A stretch of 64,000 bases of DNA, taken from NCBI GenBank assembly GCA_039707655.1, contig CM077675.1:415585162-415649161 (forward strand). The letters are read 5' to 3'. Below the pieces are notes generated by a model. The model was not told the DNA's origin. It was given only the letters and a program-made list of their open reading frames with translations, and did not search any database. Position 1 is the first letter of the stretch. The number at the start of each line of letters is the position of its first letter. The translations under genes were made by a program, and so were the position numbers. This DNA comes from Elymus sibiricus (lineage: Eukaryota > Streptophyta > Magnoliopsida > Poales > Poaceae). Positions 35,654 through 46,063 of this stretch are shown here, one piece after another.

Positions 35654-36550
35654 GATTTGGCTTTGGTGGAAGAGATTGATTTGATGGAAAGCAACTTGGG
35701 GAGGCTAGAGATCAAGATTCATATGGATGGAGTGGAATGGCTTGATCTCAACACATGAGTAGGTGGCTCTCTCTCAGAAAATTGGATGGGGCAAGTATGG
35801 AATAGTTCTGAGTGCTTCTCTTTCGAGTGGGTGGTGGTGAAGGGGTATATATAGGCATCCCCAAAAATCCAACCGTTACACCTAAAGTGACCAACTCGGT
35901 GACACCGAAGTGTAAAACTCGATGGTACCGAGTTGCTCCAAAGGTAGCAACTTTTGAATCTCGGTGAGACCGATACAGAAATCTGGGTGGTACCGATTTG
36001 GTGACCAGCGGTCAGTTTCCAAAACTCGGTGACGCCGATTCAAAAACTCGGAATTTCCGATTTTAAGAATCAAGGCAACAGAAAGTTGGCAAGTTGAACT
36101 CGGTGACACCAAATGAGAATCGGTTGCACCGATGTGCTAGGGTTTGGCATGGGTCTGTCTGAGATGGGAAATCTGTAGGACCGAGTGGAAATTGTTGGTA
36201 GCACCGATTTTCAAGATAGGCTTGGACAGACTTTTGTGGAAGAGTTTGTGGGTGTTTTTGGTGACTATCACTTGTGCACGTGGAGCATCTTGTTCACCAA
36301 CAGTACCTTACCCCCTTTTAAATGTATTGGCTTTCCTATGGACTCAAAGTGATTTCTCACAAAGTAAAATGTAGAGTCCTCTTGCTTGAAGCTTTGCCAA
36401 TCCATTTCCTTGCTTCTAGGGGTTTCTCCACAATCTTTTTGCCAACCCACCATTGAACTTTCCTGAAATATGCTTAGTGGAAATATTAGTTCAATGATAT
36501 ATATGTTGTTATTAATTACCAAAACCACCAAGGGAGCAAATGTGCTTTCA
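35654..36550 (-). repeat. Partial 5' LTR (seventh LTR copy), array edge
   Basis: These 897 bp match the LTR part of the other units and end exactly at the GAGCC target duplication. It is visibly more diverged than the internal copies, as expected for an array edge that escapes homogenisation. R/U5 and the primer-binding site are missing because the LTR is joined directly to the scrambled leader of unit 6. Confidence 0.88.
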
Positions 36551-36555
36551 GAGCC

Positions 36556-37834
36556 CCACCCACCCATCTTCTCTCTCCTCTTTATCACACATCACCCGAC
36601 ACGGCGAGGTTAACAGCAGGGGCGGCGGGCCGACGAGCAGCAGCGACGGGAGCCGGGGCGGGTGAGCGCGGCTGGCGTGCAGGCGAGGCGGGGCGGGGCG
36701 CGACGGGGCGGGCGTAGCAGGGTGTGGGCACGCGGCCGGTGAAGGCGGGCGAGCGCGCGGCGACGGACGGGACGGGCGGGTGAGGGTAGGCGAGCGCGCA
36801 CCGCGAGGGCAGGCGCGCGACGGAGGGTGCCATGGAAGAGCACATGACGCCGACGAGGAGCAGCACCGCGGGATGCCGGTGAGGAGCGGCAGATGGACGG
36901 GCGGCACTCCCGCACGACGGTCCCTCCGGTCCTCCCGCACGACGGTCCCTCCGGTCGGCGTTAAGGCCTCGCCCTGCCGCATCCGAGGCTGCGGTCGGAG
37001 CTCGCGCGCCCGCGTCCACATCTGAGGCCAGAAGCCACAAGCCACTACATATGTCGCGCGGGCGGCCAGGCAGGAGCGGGACGGCGAGCACTTGCGGCGC
37101 GACGGCGGTCACGGCAGGGCGAACCGGCGCACGGTGCGGGCGGCGAGCACGGTGCGGGGCGTGGGCGCGGGCTGGCGAGCGCGGTGCGAGGCGGGGGCGC
37201 GGCGGGCGAGCATGCGGGTGCGGTGGCAGGTCGCGGGCGAGCTGGTGGCGAGTGCGTGCGAGCGAGCGAGCAGACGCGGCGGGCGCGGGACGGGGCGCTG
37301 CTGCGGGCGCGCGGCCGGGGCGCGCGGCAGGAGCGCGTGCAAGCGGGCGTGGCGGGCGGTGGGCGCGCGGTCGAGCTGCGAGCGCGGCATGCGCGAAGCG
37401 GGCGAGCTCGTGCGGCGCGGTGTGGCGCCATTGAGCGCCTGGGGCGCAGGCGTCGGCGGGCGTGCAGGTGCACGGATGCGCGGGACTGCGGCTGGCTGGC
37501 GCGGCTGCTGGCTGGCCCGCTAGCTAGCTGATGGCTGGGCTGACGCGATCGGCGGCACAGGCACGATGCATGAGCAAGCTAGCCCGGCGTGTCGTGTGGG
37601 CTGCAAGCCCCTCCACTACAGCAACGGCCGGCGGGCAGCGGACGGTCAGCTTTGGCGCGGTGCGGCACGGCTGCACACGGACAACACCGGACCAAATTTG
37701 GGATGGATGTGCTGCGTTGGGTGCACGCACGGTGGAGCGGACACGGACGTCCGTTTTTCACCTCAAACCCACCCCAAACGGACAATTTTCGGATAAAATG
37801 GGGGTCATTTTGAGGTCTTGCGTAGGAGTTGGCC
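36556..37834. other. GC-rich right arm of the split TIR element
   Basis: Very CpG-rich sequence from about 36600 to 37700, with long open frames on both strands that are composition effects (Arg/Ala/Pro-rich). The last 100 bases (CCAAACGGACAATTTTC... to GGAGTTGGCC) match the style of the left arm at 2172-2400. I see no real gene. Confidence 0.55.
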
Positions 37835-37837
37835 TTA

Positions 37838-38450
37838 CCAGCAACCTGATGGTGGCATTTTTGTTCACTAATCATTGCTTCCCAAGCAATCTAGTCCAAC
37901 ACACACCCCACTTCATGCACTTGCCTCTGCCTATTACATTACACCAATGTGGTTGTTGTTTTCACCTATTGTTGGACTAACACCTTGTCCCTCGGTTCAA
38001 AGTGCATTGCTCTCCCACCTTCGAATGGCCATCCTTCATTAGATATTTTGCATTGACCAAAGACCCAAGAGAGTCCACACACAAACCTGGTTAAATTTGT
38101 GTATTTTTTTGTCATAGCAACCTGACAGTGGAGACCACAACATAAACAACAATCATGGATTTTCTCTAAAAAAAGGCAAATCAGATTTAAATAACATGAA
38201 ACATGTCATGGTATATCCTCCTTATTTTCGCACGCAATTTAGGGTCCTCTCTTGATGAGCCTCTATTTTGCTTTTCAGGAAATGCTTTATGTATCCTTTT
38301 CTCTTGTTGTATGGAATAAAAATCTTATGGTTTCATTCTAGTTTTGTTCTCGCAAAAAATGGCCACAGGTAACAGGTTTATTTAAATAAATGACTGCACC
38401 AAGAGGTGTGGCCCACCCCCTCATCTAAACATGTTCATGGGCAGCCTGTC
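37838..38450. other. Unassigned intergenic stretch
   Basis: AT-rich mixed sequence with no conserved frame, no terminal repeats and no recognisable element. Confidence 0.4.
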
Positions 38451-38745
38451 CACCTAGGCCGGGCCAGCTTGCCTCTCGGGCCGGGCTTGGATTTCATTTT
38501 ATAGCCCAAAAGAATGTTTGAGCCGCGCTTGGGCTTCCATTTCTCACCTTTTTGGGCTGGGCTTACACTTGTATAGACCGAAAAACTGCATTCGGGCTGG
38601 GCTTTTGGGCCTTAGGCTTGCATTTGGGCTGGGCTCGGGCTTGAGAAAGCACATATTTTCGGGCTCGGGCTTGGGATTTTCACTTTGGCCTTTGTCAAGC
38701 CCAACCCGAAACCCGGCCCTGCCCGAGGTATGATTAGGTTTACCC
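38451..38745. repeat. GGGCT/CGGGCTTGG-rich degenerate repeat
   Basis: Multiple spaced copies of GGGCTGGGC, GGGCTCGGGCTT and the reverse-complement forms GCCCAACCCGAAACC and GGCCCTGCCC lie within 300 bp. Such family-name-like GGGC repeats are common in grass intergenic DNA. No coding sequence is visible. Confidence 0.55.
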
Positions 38746-38752
38746 TCATATA

Positions 38753-38957
38753 CTCCCTCTATTCTAGAATAAGGCGCACCCATTTCTACAAAGCTAACTT
38801 TGCCCATAGATTAGAACAATACCACATATTTTGCTACTTAAAAATTATATCATTGAAAACTCCTTTTGAACATATAATCCATATTTGGTTGGTCTAATTT
38901 ATGGTCAAAGTTGAATTTTAAGGGGTGTGCACGCCTTATTCACTGGAATGGAGAGGG
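38753..38957. mobile_element. Stowaway-like MITE, about 205 bp
   Basis: The ends CTCCCTCTATTCTAGAATAA and the inverted CCCTCTCCATTCCAGTGAAT share the pattern CTCCCTC-ATTC-AATAAGGCG. TA dinucleotides flank both ends (38751-38752, 38958-38959). The TIRs are diverged, so it is older than the MITE at 1776. Confidence 0.7.
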
Positions 38958-39212
38958 TATACGATGAAATATAGGGGCAAAGCTAGATGATGGCAGCGCT
39001 AGATTTATCCTCGTGACAACGTTTTCTATTTCGAACTGTAAAAAGTAAGATGAACTAGTTACTCCCTTTGGCCCTTTTGACCAACTTTATAGAAAATTAC
39101 CAACACTCATAATACGAAATCAATATCATTAGATGCATCATGAATTAAATTAAATTGTATAACTTTAGTATTGTGGATGTTCTTACGATGGCCACGCAGC
39201 TTCATCCCCGGC

Positions 39213-39783
39213 TATAAAAAGCTCGACGGTGAGGCGTACCCATCACCAAAGCCCTAGCCTCCGCCTCACCCATCCCTGCCTCCTCCTCCCCTCCCATTTC
39301 TTTCACTGTTCGGCACAATGTTGCCGCGAAAGAACACAATCTACTCTGAACTTGGCGGCGGAGTGGAACTTCCTGTCCAGATGCTGCGCACCAGTGGTGC
39401 TCTCTCTCCCCGCGGAAGACCAACCGCGACAGCCGCCGGATCCTCCTCTAGTCATGGCGGTGGATCTGGTGGCCGTGGGGATCCACCGACCTGTGGCGGC
39501 CACGGGGATTCCATCCACCTCTTATGGGTGAAGGAGGGGAGGAGGCCGTCCTCGTCGTCTGACCCGCCCCCTCAACCCGGTGAACAAGGTCCTCCCCGTC
39601 AAGGTCCACCTGGAGCCGGAGGCCGAGGACCTGATCCACGCCGTGCTCCAGTTCTCCTCCCTCGATGCTCGCAATGAGGAGTCCATCCTTCATCAGTGGA
39701 AGCTCGATGCTGTCGCTCGTGAGTCCGACCCATACGGATTCGTCGATGATCTCTCGTCGAAGGAGGAGAAGGGGGATGACTAG
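39213..39783 (+). CDS. Possible truncated host gene, unrecognised
   Basis: TATAAAAA at 39213-39220 is followed by a C-rich leader and GC-rich open frames. The frame 39318-39677 (119 codons) starts with an ATG about 100 bp downstream. Another frame, 39580-39783, encodes 67 residues with an ordinary acidic composition (VHLEPEAEDLIHAVLQF) and ends with TAG at 39781. A frameshift or short intron between them would be needed for one protein. No domain is recognised. A Copia element begins 167 bp downstream. It may be a pseudogene or an orphan first exon. Confidence 0.3.
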
Positions 39784-39949
39784 ATGGCGTCGGCACAAAC
39801 TAGCGCAATGTAGGCAGTACTTGCTAGCAATGTCGCTCAAATAGCGACATTGCTTATTTTCAAAATGTCGATAAATGACCTTTGAACTCGCTAATTATAT
39901 GTAAAGCTATGCATTTTGGCAACTACTATTGTTTCTATTAAGTTATTTT

Positions 39950-40138
39950 TGTAAGTTAGGGATTGCATGCATCGATGATTCTCATTGATGGTGCGCTAGG
40001 CACATATATAGGTACAAGGGGTGCAACTCATGTCTTGTCTCCCAAGTTACATACAGAATACAAAGAGAGGGAGACGTGACAGGTGCAATATACAACCAAG
40101 ACCTATAGACATGTTACGCAGAGTCTACATGTTCAACA
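39950..40138 (-). repeat. 3' LTR of the outer Copia element
   Basis: 189 bp, TG...CA ends on both strands. By eye it is identical to the copy at 53525-53713. It is followed on the plus strand by seven Cs, the polypurine tract of the minus strand. Confidence 0.93.
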
Positions 40139-43027
40139 CCCCCCCGCAGTCGAAACGTCGCCAGAGACGCAGAGACTGGACCGAAAGCCCTCAAACGTGG
40201 AGGTTGGTAGTCCCTTTGTCATGACGTCGGCGAACTGCTGATCGGTGGGTACGTGTAAGACTCGAATGCGACCAAGCGCTACCTGCTCGCGAACGAAGTG
40301 AATGTCGAGCTCAATGTGTTTGGTGCGTCGATGATGAACTGGGTTGGCCGAGAGGTAGACGGCAGACACATTGTCACAGAAGACAAGTGTGGCCTTAGGA
40401 ACCTCGACCAACAACTCCTGCAGCAGCTGTCGTAGCCAGGAACACTCCGCAACAACGTTTGCCACAGCGCGGTACTCCGTCTCGGCACTCGAGCGGGACA
40501 CCGTAGGTTGTTGTTTAGACGACCACGATATCAAAGAGGGCCCGAGTTAAACACAGTAGCCAGAGGTGGAGCGGTGTGTGTCTGGGCAGCCGGCCCAATC
40601 CGCGTCAGAGTAGGCGACAAGGTCGGTGGCGGAGGAGGCTGTCAAGGTGAGACCCATGGCCATAGTGCCGCGGATGTATCGAAGAATACGCCTCACCAAT
40701 GCCCAGTGCGTGTCGCGCGGAGAGTGCATATGAAGGCACACCTGTCCGACAGCATACTGAAGATCCGGCCGCGTGAGTGTGAGATACTGCAGAGCACCAA
40801 CGATGGATCTGTAGAAGGCGGCGTCGGACGCTGGAGTTCCCTCAACAGCGGACACCTTGGCCTTCGTGTCAATAGGCGTGGTAGCAGCCTTGCAGTTAAG
40901 CATGCCTGCTCGCTCCAGAATCTCATGGGCGTACTTCTGCTGATGCAGAAAGAAGCCGGTGGGATGGCGAGTGACCTCAACACCGAGGAAGTAGTGCAGA
41001 GCCCCCAAATCCTTGAGAGCAAACTCAGCGCTGAGATGAGCATGACCTGCTGGAGGAGCGCAGAGGAAGATGCTGTCAGGATGATGTCGTCGACGTATAG
41101 GAGGAGGTACGCAGTGCCGACGCCTTGATGATAAATGAAGAGGGAGGCGTCGGATCGTGAGGACCGAAACCCCATCTGCTGAAGAAAGGCCGCCATGCGT
41201 TGGTACCATGCCCGAGGTGCCTGCTTCAAGCCATAGAGTGACCTGGAAAGTAAACACACATGATCTGGGTGTGCGGCGTCGACGAACCCGGTTGGCTGCT
41301 GGCAGAAGACCTGCTCCTGAAGATGACCTTGTAGAAAGGCGTTGGACACGTCCAGCTGGTGAACGGGCCACGCACGGGAGACTGCCAGCTGGAGGACAGT
41401 GCAGATGGTGCCCGGTTTGACAACTGGGGCGAAAGTGTCGGTGAAGTCGACTCCAGCGCGCTGTCGAAAGCCGCGTACCACCCAGCGCGCCTTATGGCGC
41501 TCAAGAGATCCATCTGGGTGAGTCTTGTGATGGAAGACCCACTTGCCGGTGATGACGTTGGCATGTGGTGGCCGGGGAACAAGCTGCCAAGTGTCGTTGC
41601 GCTGAAGAGCGTCAAACTCCTCTTGCATCGCCGCAAGCCAGTTCGGATCCCGAAGGGCTGCGCGAGCAAAGGACGGGAGTGGTGACGATGATGATGTCGA
41701 GGCAGCACACGCATACTCGCCGGGGGGGGGGGGTAACGTGTACTAGGCTGGAGTGTCCCGGTGCGAGCCCGGGTGACAACCCCGGAAGGAGGCCCGGCGG
41801 GGCCAGCCGCCGGTGCAGGGACCGGAGAGCCGGGGGTGGCAGCGTCAGAGGAGGCGGCGGAACCCGAGATATCTGAAGGGACCCTCGGGGGCGAAGGTGC
41901 CGCGTCGGAGCCCGAGACATCCGAAGGGACCGTCGGGGCAGGGGACGCCACACGGGGGGCCGGGGTGCGACTCGGTGACGGCAGCCGGCCAGAAGATGAT
42001 GTAGAGGCGGGCTGCGACGAGTCCGTGTGCCACGGGAGGGCGGCCTGAGAGGCCGTGGGTGGCTCGACTGGAGAAGGTACCTGCTGAAAAGGGAAGACCA
42101 TCTCGTCAAAGTACACGTGCCGCGAGGTGTAGACGCGGTGGGACACGGGATCATAGCACCGGTGACCTTTGGTGTTAGGAGGATAGCCAAGGAAAATGCA
42201 GGGAACAGACCTAGGCGCGAGCTTATGAGGAGTGGTGGACGCGGTACTAGGATAACAGAGACAGCCGAAGATGCGAAGACCATCGTAAGATGGAGGCGCA
42301 CCAAAGAGAAGCTGATGAGGTGCGTAGTTCCAACGCGGACGACATGGGCGGATGTTAATGAGAAGTGTGGCGGTGGCGAGGGCGTCCGGCCAAAACCGGG
42401 GAGGCACATTAGAGTGGAAGAGTAATGTGCGGACGCAATCATTAAGAGTGCGGAGGATGCGCTCGGCGCGACCGTTCTGTTGAGACGTGTAAGGACATGT
42501 GAGGCGGAAGATGGTGCCGTGGGTGGCAAGAAGGTGGCGAACGGCAGCGTTGTCAAACTCTTTTCCGTTATCAGTCTGGAGTGCTAGGATGGGACGACCA
42601 AATTGGGTGGTGACATAGGAATAAAAGGCGGTGAGCGTGGCCAATGCGTCAGACTTGTGACGAAGAGGAAACGTCCACACATAGTGAGAGAAGTCATCCA
42701 AAATCACCAAGTAATATAGATAGCCCGTGTTGCTTGCAACCGGGGATGTCCACACATCGCTATGTATTAACTGAAACGGAAAAGTAGCAATAGTGGTAGA
42801 AGCACTAAAGGGTTGACGAACGTGTTTGCCAAGACGGCAAGCCTCACAAGTGTGGTCATCAACCTTATTACATGAAAAGGAAAAACTCTGAAGAATATGA
42901 CGCAAAACGGTGGAGTTTGGGTGGCCCAGGCGAGCATGCCAAAGATCGACGCCGGCGGCGAGGGAGACGGGTCTGGTGGAGGTGGCGGTAGTGGGATGCA
43001 CCAGGTAGAGATCTTCAGGGCTGTCAC
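40139..43027 (-). pseudogene. Outer Copia integrase, reverse transcriptase and RNase H
   Basis: The minus strand from 43027 carries an integrase with the zinc-binding motif (HARLGHPN...CEAC), then HSDVW, TDNGKEF and NGRAER, the DDE core. Reverse transcriptase follows (about 41640-40990) with YVDD intact in LLLYVDDIILT. RNase H follows (about 40690-40160) with SDADWAG, SSAETEY and ADVMTKGLP. Defects: a frame change at a run of 12 Gs (41722-41733), a 1-nt frameshift near 41045, and a TAA at 40547-40549 where Tyr is expected from the related fragment at 61850. Confidence 0.9.
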
Positions 43028-44763
43028 TGTTGGAAATATGCCCTAGAGGCAATAATAAATTAGTTATTATCATATTTCCCCGTTCATGATAATAGTTTAT
43101 TATTCATGCTAGAATTGTATTGACCGGAAACTAAATACATGTGTGAATAGATAAACAAATACTATGTCCCTAGTATGCCTCTACTAGACTACCTCATTGA
43201 TCAAAAGATGGTCAAGGTTTCCTGACCATGGACATGAGTTGTCATTTGATAACGGGATCACATCATTAGGAGAATGATGTGATGGACATGACCCAACCGT
43301 TAGCATAGCAAATGATCGTTCAGTTTATTGCTATTGCTTTCAATATGTCAAATACACGTTCCTCTGACCATGAGATCATGCAACTCCCGGATACCGTAGG
43401 AATACTTTGGGTGTATCAAACGTCACAACGTTACTGGGTGATTATAAAGGTGCACTACAGGTATCTCCGAAAGTGTTTGTTGAGTTGGCATGGATCGAGA
43501 TTGGGATTTGTCACTCCAACTATCGGAGAGGTATCTCTGGGCCCTCTCGGTACAGCATCACAGAAGCCTTGCAAGCACCGTGACTAAAGAGTTAGTTGCA
43601 AGATGATGTATTACGGAACGAGTAAAGAGACTTGCCGGTAACGAGATTGAACTCGGTATTGGATACCGACGATCGAATCTCGGGCAAGTAACATACCGCC
43701 AGACAAAGGGAACAACGTATGTTGACATATGAGGTTCACCGATAAAGATCTTCGTGGTATATGTAGGAACCAATATGAGCATCCAGGTTCCGCTGTTGGT
43801 TATTGACCGGAGAGTCGTCTCGGTCATGTCTACATCATTCCCGAACCCGTAGGGTCCGCACACTTAAGGTTCGATGACGATTTAGTATTATATGAGTTAT
43901 GTGATTGGTGGCCGAAGTTTGTTCGGAGTCCCGGGTGAGATCACGGACATGACGAGGAGTCTCGAAATGGTCGAGAGGTAAAGATTCATATATTGGAAGG
44001 CTATATTCGGACGTCGGAAAGGTTCCGAGTGATTCGGGTATTTTTCGGAGTACCGGGGAGTTACGGGAATTCACCGGGAGAAGTAATGGGCCTTATTGGG
44101 CCATACGGGAAAAGGAGAGGCAGGCCACGTGAGGAGGCGCGCACCCCTCCTTGCCCAAACCGAATTATACTAGGGGAGGGGGCGCAGCCCCCTCTTTCCT
44201 TTCCCTCTCCCTTCCCCTTTCCTACTCCGTATGGGAGGTGGAATCCTACTAGGACTAAGGAGTCCTAGTAGGACTCCCCACACTTGGCGCACCCCTAGGG
44301 GGCCGGCCTCCTCCCTCTCATCCTTTATATACGGGGGCAAGGGGGCACCCCAAAGTACACAATTGTCCCATAGCCGTGTGCGGTGCCCCGATCTCCGTTT
44401 TCCACCTCGGTCATATTTTCGGAGAGCTTAGGCGAAGCCCTGCCGGAATCACTTCACCGTCACCGTCGCCACGCCATCGTGCTGACGGAACTCATCTACT
44501 TCCTCGACGTCTTGCTGGATCAAGAAGGCGAGGATCGTCACCGAGCTGAACGTGTGTAGAACTCGGAGGTGCCGTACGTTCGGTACTCGATCGGTGGAGC
44601 TCGAAGGATTGTTCGACTACATCAACCGCGTTGTGAGACGCTTCCGCTAATGGTCTACGAGGGTACGTAGACACACTCTCCCCTCTCGTAGCAATGCATC
44701 TCCATGGATAGATCTTGCGTGAGCGTAGGAATTTTTTTGAAATTCATGCTCCGTTCCCCAACA
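43028..44763 (+). repeat. Angela 5' LTR, 1,736 bp
   Basis: TG...CA ends, flanked by the GTCAC duplication on the left and the primer-binding site on the right. A TATA-like ATATACGGGGG lies near 44325. Confidence 0.93.
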
Positions 44764-44776
44764 GTGGTATCAGAGC

Positions 44777-46050
44777 TAGGTCTATGCGTAGATGTGATTT
44801 GCACGAGTAGAACACAAGTGAGTTGTGGGCGTGGGTGTATACATATTGCTTGCCGTTACTAGTTGTTACTTGATTTGGCGGTATTGTGAGATGAAGCGGC
44901 CGGACCGACATTACGCGTACGCTTACGCGAGACAGGTTTCACCGCTACGTGCACTCGTTGCATAAAGGTGACTGGCGGGTGTCTGTCTCTCTCACTTTAG
45001 TTGAATCGGTTTCAATGAAGAGGGTTCTTTTAGAAGATCAAAAAGCAATCACTACACCACGTTGTGGTTTTGCGTAGGTAAGAACGGTTCTTGCAAACCC
45101 GTAGCAACCACGTAAACTTGCAACAACAAAGTAGAGGACGTCTAACTTGTTTTTGCAGGGTATGCTGGTGATGTGATATGGCCAAGACATGATGTGATAT
45201 AAGTTGTTGTATGAGATGATCATGTTTTGTAAGTTATCAGGCAACCGGCAGGAGCCTTATGGTTGTCTCTTTATTGTATGCAATGCCAATGCTATGTAAT
45301 TGCTTTACTTTACCGCTATAAGTTAGCAGTAGTAGTAGTAGCAATAGCCGGCGAGACGACCACGACGCTACGATGGAGATCAAGGTGTCACGGCGCTACG
45401 ATGGAGATCAAGGTGTCAACCCGGTGACGATGGAGATCATGACGGTGCTTTGCTGATGGAGATCAAAAGCACAAGACGATGATGGCCATATCATGTCACA
45501 TATATTGAATTGCATGTGATGCTAATCCTTTTATGCATCTTATTTTGCTTAGGACGACGGTAGCATTATAAGATGATCCATTCACTAAATTTCAAGATAA
45601 GTGTTCTCCCCTAGTATGCACCGTTGCGAAGGTTCGACGCTTCTAAGCACCACGTGATGATCGGGTGTGATGGATTCTTTCGTTCGCATACAACGGGTGT
45701 AAGCCAGTTTTACACACGCAGAATACTTGGGTTAAACTTGACGAGCCTAGCATGTACAGACATGGCCTCGGAACACAAGAGACCGAAAGGTCGAACATGA
45801 GTCATATAGTAGATATGATCAACATGAAAGATGTTCACCATTGATAACTAATCCACCTCACGTGATGATCGGACGTGGTTTAATTGATGTGGATCATGTT
45901 ACACTTAGACAACTTGAGGGATATTAATCTAAGTGGGAGTTCTTAAGTAATTTGATTAATTGAACTTCAATTGTCATGAACATAGTCTTACTTGTCTTAG
46001 CAAATTTATGTTATAGATCAATAGACTACGCTGTAGTTCCCCTGTTTTAT
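44777..46050 (+). other. Angela leader region
   Basis: Long untranslated leader between the primer-binding site and gag, typical of Angela/BARE elements. It contains a short duplicated stretch (ACGCTACGATGGAGATCAAGG-like, twice near 45365-45415). No gene. Confidence 0.6.
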
Positions 46051-46063
46051 TATGTTCCTAGAG

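Larger units (their letters stand above)
2428..36550 (-). mobile_element. Tandemly amplified non-autonomous LTR retroelement
   Basis: The element lies on the minus strand. The identical 5-bp GAGCC flanks both ends (2423-2427 and 36551-36555), so both original termini survive. The left end is a full 3' LTR (1,432 bp without the CACTA insertion). The right end is an 897-bp partial 5' LTR beginning TGAAAGCACATTTG on the minus strand. Between them lie six head-to-tail units of LTR part, gag-like ORF and polypurine tract. There is no protease, integrase or reverse transcriptase, so it must have been mobilised in trans. The gag-only layout resembles non-autonomous TR-GAG-type elements; I do not name a family. 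Confidence 0.85.
2172..37834. mobile_element. TTA-flanked TIR element (PIF/Harbinger-like), split by a retroelement
   Basis: The left end GGCCAACTCC at 2172 and the right end GGAGTTGGCC closing at 37834 are inverted repeats; about 18 of the terminal 21 bases match. Both are flanked by TTA (2169-2171 and 37835-37837). Own sequence is 2172-2427 plus 36556-37834, about 1.5 kb; the rest is the inserted LTR retroelement and its CACTA passenger. A 3-bp TTA duplication with G-starting TIRs suggests the PIF/Harbinger group. No transposase is visible, so it is probably non-autonomous. Confidence 0.68.

Noticed and set aside
17192..36550. Ribosomal DNA or a classical satellite as the source of the ~3.09 kb repeats
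   Set aside because: The unit has an LTR promoter, polypurine tract and gag-like ORF, and the array ends at retroelement termini with a TSD. No rRNA sequence is present.
36585..37530. Long GC-rich open frames on both strands
   Set aside because: Arg/Ala/Pro-rich products in several frames at once reflect CpG-rich composition. They sit inside the arm of a TIR element.
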